64,000 bases of DNA from JBBWZH01 sp035544115 (GTDB lineage: Bacteria > Actinomycetota > Actinomycetes > Mycobacteriales > CADCTP01): contig OY970235.1 in NCBI GenBank assembly GCA_963714145.1, positions 8,246,001 to 8,310,000 of the forward strand, in the 5' to 3' direction. The stretch's first letter is position 1, and each line of letters begins with the position of its first letter. This document shows, one piece after another, positions 51,108 through 59,812 of this stretch. The notes under the pieces were generated by a model. The model worked only from the letters and a program-made list of their open reading frames with translations, was not told the origin of the DNA and did no database searches. The position numbers and the translations under genes are program-made.

Positions 51108-53518
51108 CCGACCTCCCCGAGCCGCCGAAGGCCGGCGCCGGCCACCGTTACACCGCTCGAGCCGAGCTGACCTTGGCGCTGGACCCGGCCCGGCCGTTGC
51201 GCGACGTCGGGTTGGAGCCGGACCCGCTGGAGGCGTTCGCCCGCGCCATGTCGCTGGTCCGCCCGGATCTTGGGGAGTCCGCCGAGGTGCACCTGGACCT
51301 GTTGCCGGTCACCCGGGCCAGGGCCCGGCACCGGGCCCGTCAGGTGCAGCTGGCCGAGCGACGCGAGCTCGCCGAGACCTACGATCTCGGCCCAGCCCGG
51401 GCCGGCCGCTCCTCCAGCCTGAGCCAGTTGCTCTGGGGGCCTGCTAGCCCGCCCGGGCGGGGAGGTGGACGCACCTCCCCGCGTGGCGGCCTGCGGCGGC
51501 CGCTGCCGGGGACGTTGGAGGCCGTTGACGTCCGCACGCTGGCCAGGGCCAGGGCGGGCAAGGTGTTGTCGACCGACGCGTCCTGGCAGTTTCAGCTGCT
51601 GCTGCGGACGCGCAGCGAGATCCCCGGCCGGGCCGAGGCGCTGCTGCACGCGCTGCAGGCGGCGTTCGAGCAGTTCGCCGGGCACAACTACCTGCGGGTG
51701 TGTGGGCTGACCGCGCCCGGCGGGCGGGTGTTCTTCGGCGCCGACAGCGTGTGGCACCGGTGGTGGTTCGACCTGCGCGCGGACACCGGCCTGTTCCGGC
51801 CTCGCCGCCGTGGCGCGTGGGTGACCAGCGGGGAGGTCCTGGGTCTGCTCAAGCCGCCGACCGGGGCCAACCCGGCCGTGAACGTGCTGCGGTCGGGTGG
51901 GGACGTCCCACCTCCCCCCGCCGGTCTGCCCACCTACACCGGGCCGGAGGACCAGCAGCTGCTGCCGCAGGGCTTCGTCCGGGAGGAGAGCTGGCGGCCG
52001 GTTGGCGTGCCGCTGGCCGACACCCTGTTCCAGCTGCAGACCGGCCGGGCCGGTTACGGCAAGACCGAACGGGCGCTGGTGCAGTTCGTGCACTTGGCCC
52101 TGGCCGGGCACGGCGGGCTGTACCTGGACCCGCACGAGGACGCACTAGAGCGGATGCGGCCTTACCTCGGCTCGGTGTCCGACCGGATCCTGGAGATCAA
52201 CCTCGCCAGCCAGACCCAGGCTGGCCGGCAGGCCGGCTGGAACATCCTGTCGATGACCGGCCGCGGCCCGGCCGACATCGAGGGCCGGGTCGCCGCGGTG
52301 GTCAACTCCTTCGCCTCCGCGCTGTCCTGGTCCACCGTGAACAACCGGGCGATGACGCTGACCACGATGGCCGCCCAGTCGCTGTGCGAGCTGAACCTGC
52401 GGCTGCCGCCGAAGCTGCAGGCCACGATCTTCCAGATCGTCACCGTTCTGGCCGACGAGGACTGGCGCACGGCGGTGCTGCCGTTCCTGTCCGCGCACAC
52501 CGGCTCGTTCTGGCGGACCCGGTTCGCGGCGATGTCCGCCGAGGCGATCACCCCGGTCACGAACCTGCTGGACCGCCTGCGCAGCAGCCCCGCGATCGCC
52601 GCCCTGTTCGGCTCGTCGGAAACCACGTACGACGTGCGCCGGGCGATGGACACCGGGCAGGTCATCCTCGCCTGCCCGGCTGGCACCGGCGACAAGGACC
52701 GGCTGATCGCCTGCTTCTTCGTCTACGACGTCCTGCAGGCCGCACTGTCGCGAAAGGACATCCCCGCCGGGCGGCGGCGGCCGTTCTGGCTCGTGGTCGA
52801 TGAGATGCAGCAGGTCGACAAGGCCGGGATCCTGGCCAGGCTCCTGCAGGAATGCCGCAAGTTCGAACTGCGGGTGCTCGGCGCGACTCAGTCGATCGCT
52901 TCCCTCAGCGAAGAAACCCGGGGCGCGTGGCTGACCAACCGCAGCCACCTGTTCTCCTCCGCCGTCGGCGCCGACACCGCCCGGCTCCTCGCCCGGGAGT
53001 GGGCCAACCGCGTCGCCCCGGAGACCCTCACCGAACTGGACCGCTACACCGCCGTCGGGTCGGTCACCATCGCCGGCACCGTCTCCACCCCGTTCCTGCT
53101 GCGCGGCTTCGAAGTCTCCGACGTCTTCGCCAAATACCACGACCCCGCCGCTCCAGCCGCGATCAGCGTCGCGGTCGACCGCAACCTCGCCCGCCGGCCC
53201 ATCGGCGAAACCCTCGCCGCGCTGGCAACACTCGACGACCGGATCGCCGCCCACCTGTCCACCCGGCTACCGCACGACCCGGACCCGCGCGGCGCGGCCG
53301 GGCACGACGCCGGTCCAGGGCAGCCGGGCAGCCACCCCCCGCGACCGCGCCGCCACCGCAAGTCGCCCGACGCCACCCCCGAACAGCCGTCCTCGCAGGG
53401 TCCGGCGACCACAGATGCCGTCGGCGCGGTGGACGGACCGGCCGCCGAGCAGCAGCCGGACAATGTCCTGCCGCTGCGGCGGGGCCGCCGCGGCCACAAC
53501 CCCGCGCGGCTGGTCTGA
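51104..53518 (+). CDS. VirD4-like coupling-type ATPase
   Basis: FtsK/HerA-class ATPase that feeds DNA to the mating channel. The 804-residue product has a 300-residue N-terminal part and then the motor domain. Walker A is TGRAGYGKTERALV near residue 315, Walker B is PFWLVVDEMQQVDKAGIL, and GATQSIASLSEETRGAWLTN is the family's sensor region. The C-terminal tail is Pro/His-rich and disordered. No N-terminal membrane helices are seen; the preceding gene may supply the anchor. ATG 51104 overlaps that gene. Confidence 0.87.
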   Translation: MTDLPEPPKAGAGHRYTARAELTLALDPARPLRDVGLEPDPLEAFARAMSLVRPDLGESAEVHLDLLPVTRARARHRARQVQLAERRELAETYDLGPARAGRSSSLSQLLWGPASPPGRGGGRTSPRGGLRRPLPGTLEAVDVRTLARARAGKVLSTDASWQFQLLLRTRSEIPGRAEALLHALQAAFEQFAGHNYLRVCGLTAPGGRVFFGADSVWHRWWFDLRADTGLFRPRRRGAWVTSGEVLGLLKPPTGANPAVNVLRSGGDVPPPPAGLPTYTGPEDQQLLPQGFVREESWRPVGVPLADTLFQLQTGRAGYGKTERALVQFVHLALAGHGGLYLDPHEDALERMRPYLGSVSDRILEINLASQTQAGRQAGWNILSMTGRGPADIEGRVAAVVNSFASALSWSTVNNRAMTLTTMAAQSLCELNLRLPPKLQATIFQIVTVLADEDWRTAVLPFLSAHTGSFWRTRFAAMSAEAITPVTNLLDRLRSSPAIAALFGSSETTYDVRRAMDTGQVILACPAGTGDKDRLIACFFVYDVLQAALSRKDIPAGRRRPFWLVVDEMQQVDKAGILARLLQECRKFELRVLGATQSIASLSEETRGAWLTNRSHLFSSAVGADTARLLAREWANRVAPETLTELDRYTAVGSVTIAGTVSTPFLLRGFEVSDVFAKYHDPAAPAAISVAVDRNLARRPIGETLAALATLDDRIAAHLSTRLPHDPDPRGAAGHDAGPGQPGSHPPRPRRHRKSPDATPEQPSSQGPATTDAVGAVDGPAAEQQPDNVLPLRRGRRGHNPARLV

Positions 53519-53540
53519 CCGGCCAGAAACGGAGAACGGT

Positions 53541-54479
53541 ATGCCGCGGATGGCGCTGACCACCTGGACGCGGGCCTGGCAGGCAGGCCACATCAGCCTG
53601 TCCGAACTGGAAGCGACCACCGTCAACGTCCTGGCCGCGCACCGGCTGATGACCACCGGGCAACTGCACACCCTGCTGCGCCCAACCAGGTCGCTGCGCT
53701 GGATGCAGCTGATCCTGCAACGGCTGGAGGCCGCAGGCCTGACCGGACGCAAAACCACCCGCGACCGCGCCAGCGCGTGGTTCGTCACCCCAGCCGGCCA
53801 CAACCTGGCCGCCGGCGCCGTCCCGGCCCGGCGCTACCAGATCACCCCGGAGAAGGCCGGCGGCCCCCTGCAACAGCACACCCTGGCCGCCAACGAGGTC
53901 GGCGTCGCGTTCGCCTCCCACGCCCGCGCCGCCGGGCACCAGTTCGGGCCGCTGGACTGGGACAACGAGATCGCCCACCGCATCGCCGACGGCGGCGACC
54001 GGTTCGCCAACCTGCTCGTATCCGACCTACGGATCCGCTGCTGGATCCACGACCCGGCCGGGGACTACGGGCTGGTCCGCCTGGTCGAGCTCGACCGCGC
54101 GACCACCAGCATCATCGACCTGCACCACAAGGTCCGCGGCTACGGCCAACTGCTGCTCTACACCCCCGCCGCCCGGACACCAGGCCGGCTCACCGCCTCA
54201 GCATCGGCCCCGGCCTGGCGGCAGCGGTACCGCAGCTTCCCCAAAGTGCTCGTCGTCTTCGCCGGCCACGACGAGCCGGCCCTGGAGCGGCGGATGGACG
54301 CCCTGGCCGACCTCGTCCGCGCCGACCCTGCCCTCGGCGGGCACCTCGACCAGCTCGGCGTGTACCTGACCACGCTGCACCGGCTCGTCAACCACGGCCC
54401 CTTCCAGCCGATCTTCGAACGCCCCGACCGGGCACCGGAGGACCGCGTCGACCTCCTCGGCCGCCCGAGCCAGCCATGA
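53541..54479 (+). CDS. replication-relaxation family protein
   Basis: A 312-residue protein with the replication-relaxation (plasmid relaxation) family pattern: winged-helix start with VNVLAAHRLMTTGQLHTLLRP, then RRLEAAGL-type spacing and TPAGHNLAAGA, followed by a nuclease-like C-terminal part with LVRLVELDRATTSIIDLHHKV. Members are found on actinomycete and firmicute plasmids and are thought to act in plasmid replication or mobilisation. ATG 53541 has GGAGAAC upstream. It is the best candidate for the DNA-processing function of the element, since no canonical relaxase was seen. Confidence 0.85.
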   Translation: MPRMALTTWTRAWQAGHISLSELEATTVNVLAAHRLMTTGQLHTLLRPTRSLRWMQLILQRLEAAGLTGRKTTRDRASAWFVTPAGHNLAAGAVPARRYQITPEKAGGPLQQHTLAANEVGVAFASHARAAGHQFGPLDWDNEIAHRIADGGDRFANLLVSDLRIRCWIHDPAGDYGLVRLVELDRATTSIIDLHHKVRGYGQLLLYTPAARTPGRLTASASAPAWRQRYRSFPKVLVVFAGHDEPALERRMDALADLVRADPALGGHLDQLGVYLTTLHRLVNHGPFQPIFERPDRAPEDRVDLLGRPSQP

Positions 54480-55849
54480 CAGCGTCGCCCCCGCGCGCCC
54501 CGCACAGCCTCGCGCCGCCGCAGGCCGAGCAGCGGCTACGCGTTGACCTGTCCGAGCGGCTACGCCGGCGCCGGTTGGCGATCCTGCCGCTGGTCGGCCC
54601 CGGCGCCGTCTGGACCGACGTACAAGGCCGCGGCCCGGGGGAAACTACCCGCCCCGCCGCGCTGGCCGACCTGATCTCCAGCATCTCCGCCTGGGGCGTG
54701 CTGCACCCCGTCCTCGTCGAACAGCTCCCAGACGCCCGCGCCGGGCAGCCGCCCAGCCTGCGGCTTGTCTTCGGCGAACGGCGGCTGCGCGCCTGCAGGT
54801 GGGGCCACGCCGAAGACCCCGACAACCCCCACTTCTACGGCCTACCCGCCCTCATCTGCCCCGGCCCGCTGTCAGCCGAGGACATCCGCGCCTGGCAGCT
54901 CATCGAGAACCTCGCCCGCGAAGACCAGCAACCCGGCGAGCTCGCCGCCTCCCTGCTGCTGTGCCGCTGCGCCATGCTGGCCACCAACCTGCTGCACACC
55001 GGCATTCCCGTGCCTGCCGACGCCGTTCTGCTCGACGACCCCGTCGCCCGCTGGAACGCCCTGGACCGACTCCGCCCCACCACCGGCCCAGCCGCCAACA
55101 TCGGCGCGCCCTGGGAACAGTTGCTGCGCCGCCTGGGCCTACACCTGTCTGAACGCAAGGCCCGGCAGCTCGTCGAAGCGTTCAAGACGCTGCCCCGGGA
55201 GATCAGCGCCGATATGGACGCCCACCGCATCAGCCTGACCACCCGCTGCTCCTACGCCCGCCTGCACACCGGCCGAGCCGACGCCGCCGCAGGGCTCTGG
55301 GCCGCGGTCAAGGCCCGCGGTCAACCCGCGCTGCTGCCCCGCGCCGTCGCCGAACTCCGCGCCGACCCCCACCTGGACCCCGACACCGCACTCGACCGCG
55401 CCACCACCGCCGCACTCGATGCCAACGTCGCCCGCGCCGTTGCCGTCGCCGCTGCCCATCGGCCCGGCGAGCCGGCGTCAGGCGCCGCTACCGCGACACC
55501 GGCCGCGGCCGAGCCGCAGGATGCAGTCCGTCGTCCGCAGGCAACTGAGTCCACAGTGGACCGAACTGCTCCCCATCCGTCCCACCGCGCTGGCGTCGAC
55601 CTGGCCGACATGGACACCAACGACGTCACGCCGGCCAACCCACAGCTGACCCAAGCGGCGTTGGCCGCGCTGACGGCATTGCTTGACCACCTGCGCGCCG
55701 GCGCGGTACTGCCCGCCTACGACGCCGGCTCACTGCGGCTACTGCTGGACGAACTGAGCGTCGTCGCCCGCCTGGACCAGGCCGCGCCCCGCCGCGGTGA
55801 CGGCCACCGCCGCAGCCCTCGTGCTGACCGCGCTCGGAGTCCTGGATGA
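54476..55849 (+). CDS. ParB-like partition/nuclease-fold protein
   Basis: A 457-residue protein. Residues 65-150 carry ParB N-terminal motifs: ISSISAWGVLHPVLVEQ, VFGERRLRACRW (the GERR box) and LIENLAREDQQPGELA. A helix-turn-helix region follows (LRRLGLHLSERKARQLVEAFKTLP). The last 130 residues are Ala/Pro-rich. No parA partner is nearby. It may bind the element's DNA for partition or act in transfer. ATG 54476 overlaps the preceding stop. Confidence 0.87.
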   Translation: MTASPPRAPHSLAPPQAEQRLRVDLSERLRRRRLAILPLVGPGAVWTDVQGRGPGETTRPAALADLISSISAWGVLHPVLVEQLPDARAGQPPSLRLVFGERRLRACRWGHAEDPDNPHFYGLPALICPGPLSAEDIRAWQLIENLAREDQQPGELAASLLLCRCAMLATNLLHTGIPVPADAVLLDDPVARWNALDRLRPTTGPAANIGAPWEQLLRRLGLHLSERKARQLVEAFKTLPREISADMDAHRISLTTRCSYARLHTGRADAAAGLWAAVKARGQPALLPRAVAELRADPHLDPDTALDRATTAALDANVARAVAVAAAHRPGEPASGAATATPAAAEPQDAVRRPQATESTVDRTAPHPSHRAGVDLADMDTNDVTPANPQLTQAALAALTALLDHLRAGAVLPAYDAGSLRLLLDELSVVARLDQAAPRRGDGHRRSPRADRARSPG

Positions 55850-57150
55850 CCGCCGTCCCGCTGCCGGACCCACGCCTCGGCCGGCCCGCCTCCCGGCCGC
55901 TGCCGGCGCCGGCCCGCGGCTGCGACTGCCGCCGCTGCCCCTGGTACGCCGGCACCCAGACCCACCCAGCCGACCCGGCTATCCAGGTCGCACCGCTGTG
56001 TTCGGGCCGCAACAGCGACTGCTCCTACTGCGGCTGCTCTCGCGCCGAACGCGCCCCGGCTCCCGACCGTCCCAGTCCCTGCGGCAGCTGCTCGATCCGC
56101 TGCGGATCCCGCGTGGACATCCAGGCCTGGATGGCCGACGTCGGCGGCACACTGGAATTCACCGACATCACCTTCCCCGGCTCCGCGCCACTCCCGCCGC
56201 TGCCGCGGTTCATCCCACAAGTCGACGGATCCGGCACCGCCGCGCTACACGCCGCCGCACGCTGGCCGGCCTACGCCGTCGGGCTACGCCGGGTACTCAG
56301 CCCGACCACCCACCGCCTCTACCCCCGGTTCACCGACGGCCGCACCGCCGCCGAGGTACTCGAACTGCCCACCGAAGGCACCACATCACCGGCGGTCGTG
56401 CTCGTCGGCTACGGCGAAGACCCGCTCGTCGAAGCACTATGGACCCGCCGCCGCGCCGACCGCATCCTGACCCGGATCGCCGCCCTGCGGTTCGACCTCG
56501 TCCTAGCCCCCAACTACTCCCTCTACGGCAACTACCCCCGCGCCGAGATGCTGCTCAACCTCCGCCGCAACCTCATCATCGCCGCCGAACTACACGCCCA
56601 CGGCGTACCCGCCGTCCCAAACCTCTACGGCTTCCGCGTCGAAGACTACGACCGCTACCTCACCTGGCTCGACGGCCTCGGCACCGACCGGCCACCCGCC
56701 GTCGCGATGAACCTACAAACCTTCCGCACCGACTCCGACTGGGACGACATGGCCCTACCCGCGCTCACCTACCTCGCCGCCACCCTGCCCACCGACCTCC
56801 CCGTCATCCTCACCGGCCCATCCCGCCCCGACCGCGTCACCACCCTCCACGCCCTCTTCGGCACCCGGCTACACCTGATCAGCCAGAACCCCCTCCAATA
56901 CGCCACACACGGCGCGCTCATGACCGACACCGGCCGCATGGACATCAAGGCCCACCGGAACGACCTGTTCGCCCGCAACACGCGCTACCTCGCCGACCTG
57001 CTCGCCCCACCACCGCCGACTTGCCCGTCCGGCAGCCACGCCAGCGCAGACGCTTCTCTGGGGCAGCAAGGCGCTGGTGTCGATGGTGGGGGAGGTGGCG
57101 TTCGCTGTGGAGGGAGCTTGCCAGGCCGGAAGCAGAACGGATCGGGTTGA
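55846..57150 (+). CDS. DUF4417-like protein with Cys-rich N-terminus
   Basis: A 434-residue protein. The core from about residue 190 has the DUF4417 hallmarks: RFDLVLAPNYSLYGNYPRAE, then MLLNLRRNLIIAAELHAHGV, PNLYGFRVEDYDRYLTWL and the late SQNPLQYATHGALM. The first 90 residues hold ten cysteines (26, 28, 31, 52, 59, 62, 64, 79, 82, 86) in CXC and CXXC spacings, suggesting two metal or Fe-S sites. The last 40 residues look like a divergent, poorly conserved end. ATG 55846 overlaps the ParB-like gene. The function of DUF4417 proteins is not established. Confidence 0.75.
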   Translation: MTAVPLPDPRLGRPASRPLPAPARGCDCRRCPWYAGTQTHPADPAIQVAPLCSGRNSDCSYCGCSRAERAPAPDRPSPCGSCSIRCGSRVDIQAWMADVGGTLEFTDITFPGSAPLPPLPRFIPQVDGSGTAALHAAARWPAYAVGLRRVLSPTTHRLYPRFTDGRTAAEVLELPTEGTTSPAVVLVGYGEDPLVEALWTRRRADRILTRIAALRFDLVLAPNYSLYGNYPRAEMLLNLRRNLIIAAELHAHGVPAVPNLYGFRVEDYDRYLTWLDGLGTDRPPAVAMNLQTFRTDSDWDDMALPALTYLAATLPTDLPVILTGPSRPDRVTTLHALFGTRLHLISQNPLQYATHGALMTDTGRMDIKAHRNDLFARNTRYLADLLAPPPPTCPSGSHASADASLGQQGAGVDGGGGGVRCGGSLPGRKQNGSG

Positions 57151-57539
57151 CGGCAGACAGAACTACTGGCCCTCAGGACAGCATTGAGTTGCTCGGCCGG
57201 CGGGGTTCCGAGGGGTGACAACGGAGCGGGGCCCCAGACTGGTCCTCTTACGCCTGGGAGCCATGTTGTTCGCGCGACCGGCGTAAACGGCAGACGCGTG
57301 CTTGTACTACTCGACAACGCGGCCTGCCCGTTGTCCCCCTTGATCGACCGTACGCTCGTGCCGCTGTCCGGTTTGCGGCGTGGACTGGGTGGGGGCTCGT
57401 CCAGTACTGACACGTGTGGAGATGCCTCGGCCGGTGTTGTCTGGCCTCCGGGTTGCGGGCCCGCGGTAGGTGCGAGGTGGTGACAACGAAGGTGCTCGTG
57501 GATCTGCCCGGTCGGTGCTGCACTCGGCGTGGCCGGATC
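57151..57539 (+). other. 389-bp stretch without a convincing gene
   Basis: Short open frames exist on both strands (for example 57184-57483 plus, 57248-57523 minus), but none shows a family motif or good start. Base composition is less GC-rich than the neighbours in places. This could be the right end of the element; no copy of the tRNA-Tyr 3' end was found. Confidence 0.5.
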
Positions 57540-58165
57540 CTAGGCGGGCAGGTCGGGAGCGGTGAACGGGACCGGCCGCCAGCGACGCGTGTCCAACGTC
57601 CTGCCGATCCCGAGCTGGTCCACGCCGAGCGGCAGGGTGGTCATCCAGCCCTGCAACGCCCGCCACGAGACCTGCACGCAGTCGAGCAGCATGGACGCGG
57701 CGATCTCGCGCACCGCGGCGACCTCGGCGTCCAGGTCGTCGTCGGTGTCGGCGTCGGCGTCGGCGTGGACGGTGAGGTAGAGGCGGGTGTGGAACAACCG
57801 GCCCTCACCCCGGGCCAGGCCGGCGGCCGTCGCCTCGGCGTCGGCGACGGCGGCCTCGACGCCGGGGTCGGCCAGCCGGCCGCGGTCGGCGGTGGTGCGG
57901 CGGGCGGACTCCAGCCGGGCCAACTGCCGCCGCAGCCGCGCGGCGGCGACCAGCGCGGGGATCGGGTCGACGTGCACGCACACGTCCAACCGCCCCGGCC
58001 GCGCGGTCAGCGGTTTCCAGCCCACCCGGGCCGACCTGCGCCGGGTAGCCGGTCACGGCCAGCGTGGCCGCCCACCCTGCGCCGACCTGCACCCGCCGGG
58101 GACCGACCTGCCCCCCCGGCCGCGGCCACCCCCAGCACGCCATTCGACCGGCTGCCGGGCGTGCT
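57540..58165 (-). pseudogene. fragment of a second VirB4-like ATPase
   Basis: The frame 58025 to 57540 contains a stretch typical of VirB4-like conjugation ATPases of actinomycetes: PGRLDVCVHVDPIPALVAAA, RLRRQLARLESARR, LARGEGRLFHTRLYLTVHA and SWRALQGWMTTLPLGVDQLG, with FTAPDLPA at its end. The preceding part (TLAVTGYPAQVGPGG) is in another frame just upstream, so there is a frameshift near 58025. The nucleotide-binding half of the gene is absent. It is a relic of another conjugative element and differs from the intact VirB4 gene at 42767. Confidence 0.75.
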
Positions 58166-58348
58166 GGCCGAGGCGGACGCAGCGGCGTGGCTCCGGCGCC
58201 CGGGCAGCAGCTACCGCCGGCCCTGCCCGCCCGATCCCTCCGAGACGGCAGGGGCGGCGGGGGCGGCCCGACCGGGGAGACCGGCGCCTGCGTGCTGCCG
58301 CGGGCCGGCGGCAGTTGCCACCGGCCCGCGGCGCTGTACCGTCGGGCG

Positions 58349-59812
58349 CTACGCCGACTCGGTGTGACCGGACTCAGTCACCGAGCGGAGCCAGGGCGGC
58401 CGGTAGAGCCGGAGCGTCTCCCGGATGCCGGCCAGGAAGCGATTCAGGTCTTCGATGTCGTCCTCCCAGTGCGGCACCAGCGCCTGCATGGCCGCGGGGT
58501 CGCTGTTGTCGTCCTCCGGGTACAGCGGCATGGCGGGGACGATCGCGCGGACCGTGCCGAGCAGGTCGATAGTGCGCTCGCGGAAGCGGTTGCGGTGGGC
58601 GATGGCCGTGGCCTCCATCCGCGCCGTCGTCTCATTGAGCCTGGTCCACGCGGTGAGCCAGTCGGCTTCGGCGTGCGTCACGTGGCCGTCGAGACGCGCC
58701 CGCTCGACGTCAACGTCGACGTCGTGCTGGGCGCGCGCCCGCTTGGCGCGCTGCAGGCCCAGCCGTGCGTTCTCGATGTCCGCCTCGACCTTCTCGACCT
58801 GGTCGGTCAGCGGGTTGCTGGCGGCGAGGTGGGCGAGCAGGGACACTAACGGGAGCAGGAACAGCAGGATGGCGACCATCCACAGGTTGTCCGACAGACC
58901 ACCGGTGGTGCCCTTCGCAAGGCCGAGCCGGGCCGGGAGCGTGCTGGAGTAGACGGCGGAGACGACCACCAGAACCACCGCGGCGAGGTACATCACGCCG
59001 ACCCACTCCGTGGGGGCTGCCGAGGTCAGCCAGCGGAAGAACTGCCCGATCCTCCACAGCCGGCCGCGGTCCGGTTTCTGCTGCTCGTCGCCCGTCGTGA
59101 CGGACCGCATGTCGATGCCGAGCGCGGCGCACTTGCGTTCCGCCCGGCGCTGCGCGATCAGACGCCCGAGCGTGATGGCGCTGATGACGACCAGGGTGGG
59201 CCCGATGAGGGAGAGCAGGAAGGTCCCGACGATGCCGAAGACCGACGCTGGCGCCCACTTCCACGGGATGTCGAACGCCTTGCGGAGCGTCTCCTCGAAG
59301 AAGATGAAGTCCGCAGTGAAGACGACCACGTCGGCGCCCTTCGCAATCCACGGGGACAGCAGCCGGTCCAGCGCCAACTGTCCCTCGACTGACTGCCGCA
59401 GGGCGAGCAACGCGCCCCAGCAGGCCTGCAGGGCCGAGATCGCCGAGGTTTGCTCCGACACGGCGTCGTCGAACGCCGCGGCGTGGCCCGCGGGCGGGTA
59501 TGCGGCCCGCCTGGCTTGCGCGCCCGCCTCGTTCCGGTACGCGGCGACCAGCTCTTCGCTCTGGTGCTGCGTGCGATCGAGGTCCGGGCCGATGATCGAC
59601 TCGACGCTGTCTCGGGGCGCCTTGGCCGCGATGCGCCGCTCCCCGAAGCTCCACCGGCGCGGCTCGATCGCCTGGCCGGCCCGGGCCGCGTGCTCATAAG
59701 CGGCGATGGCGTCGACCGCTTCCTGTCGCTCGTCCGCCGACAGGTTGCGCAGCGCCCTCCGGCGGCGTCGGGCCTGCAGGGCCTTCTCGAACGTGCTGAG
59801 CGGATCAGGCAC
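58349..59812 (-). CDS. membrane protein with charged helices, partner of OmpA-type gene
   Basis: A 487-residue protein. An N-terminal charged, probably helical region (ALRNLSADERQEAVDAIAAY) leads to four membrane segments in two pairs (about residues 190-235 and 285-345). A long charged helix, likely a coiled coil (NPLTDQVEKVEADIENARLG, then LQRAKRARAQHDVDVDVERA), follows. GTG 59812 overlaps the upstream OmpA-type gene by 8 bp and has GGGGGA before it; the frame is open further, to 59857. No family recognised. The pair is translationally coupled and may form one membrane-wall complex. Confidence 0.75.
   Translation of the reverse strand: MPDPLSTFEKALQARRRRRALRNLSADERQEAVDAIAAYEHAARAGQAIEPRRWSFGERRIAAKAPRDSVESIIGPDLDRTQHQSEELVAAYRNEAGAQARRAAYPPAGHAAAFDDAVSEQTSAISALQACWGALLALRQSVEGQLALDRLLSPWIAKGADVVVFTADFIFFEETLRKAFDIPWKWAPASVFGIVGTFLLSLIGPTLVVISAITLGRLIAQRRAERKCAALGIDMRSVTTGDEQQKPDRGRLWRIGQFFRWLTSAAPTEWVGVMYLAAVVLVVVSAVYSSTLPARLGLAKGTTGGLSDNLWMVAILLFLLPLVSLLAHLAASNPLTDQVEKVEADIENARLGLQRAKRARAQHDVDVDVERARLDGHVTHAEADWLTAWTRLNETTARMEATAIAHRNRFRERTIDLLGTVRAIVPAMPLYPEDDNSDPAAMQALVPHWEDDIEDLNRFLAGIRETLRLYRPPWLRSVTESGHTESA

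Noticed and set aside
53541..54479. Replication-relaxation protein read as a canonical MOB relaxase
   Set aside because: No HUH histidine triad or Tyr motif of a relaxase was visible; only the family pattern of replication-relaxation proteins is supported.
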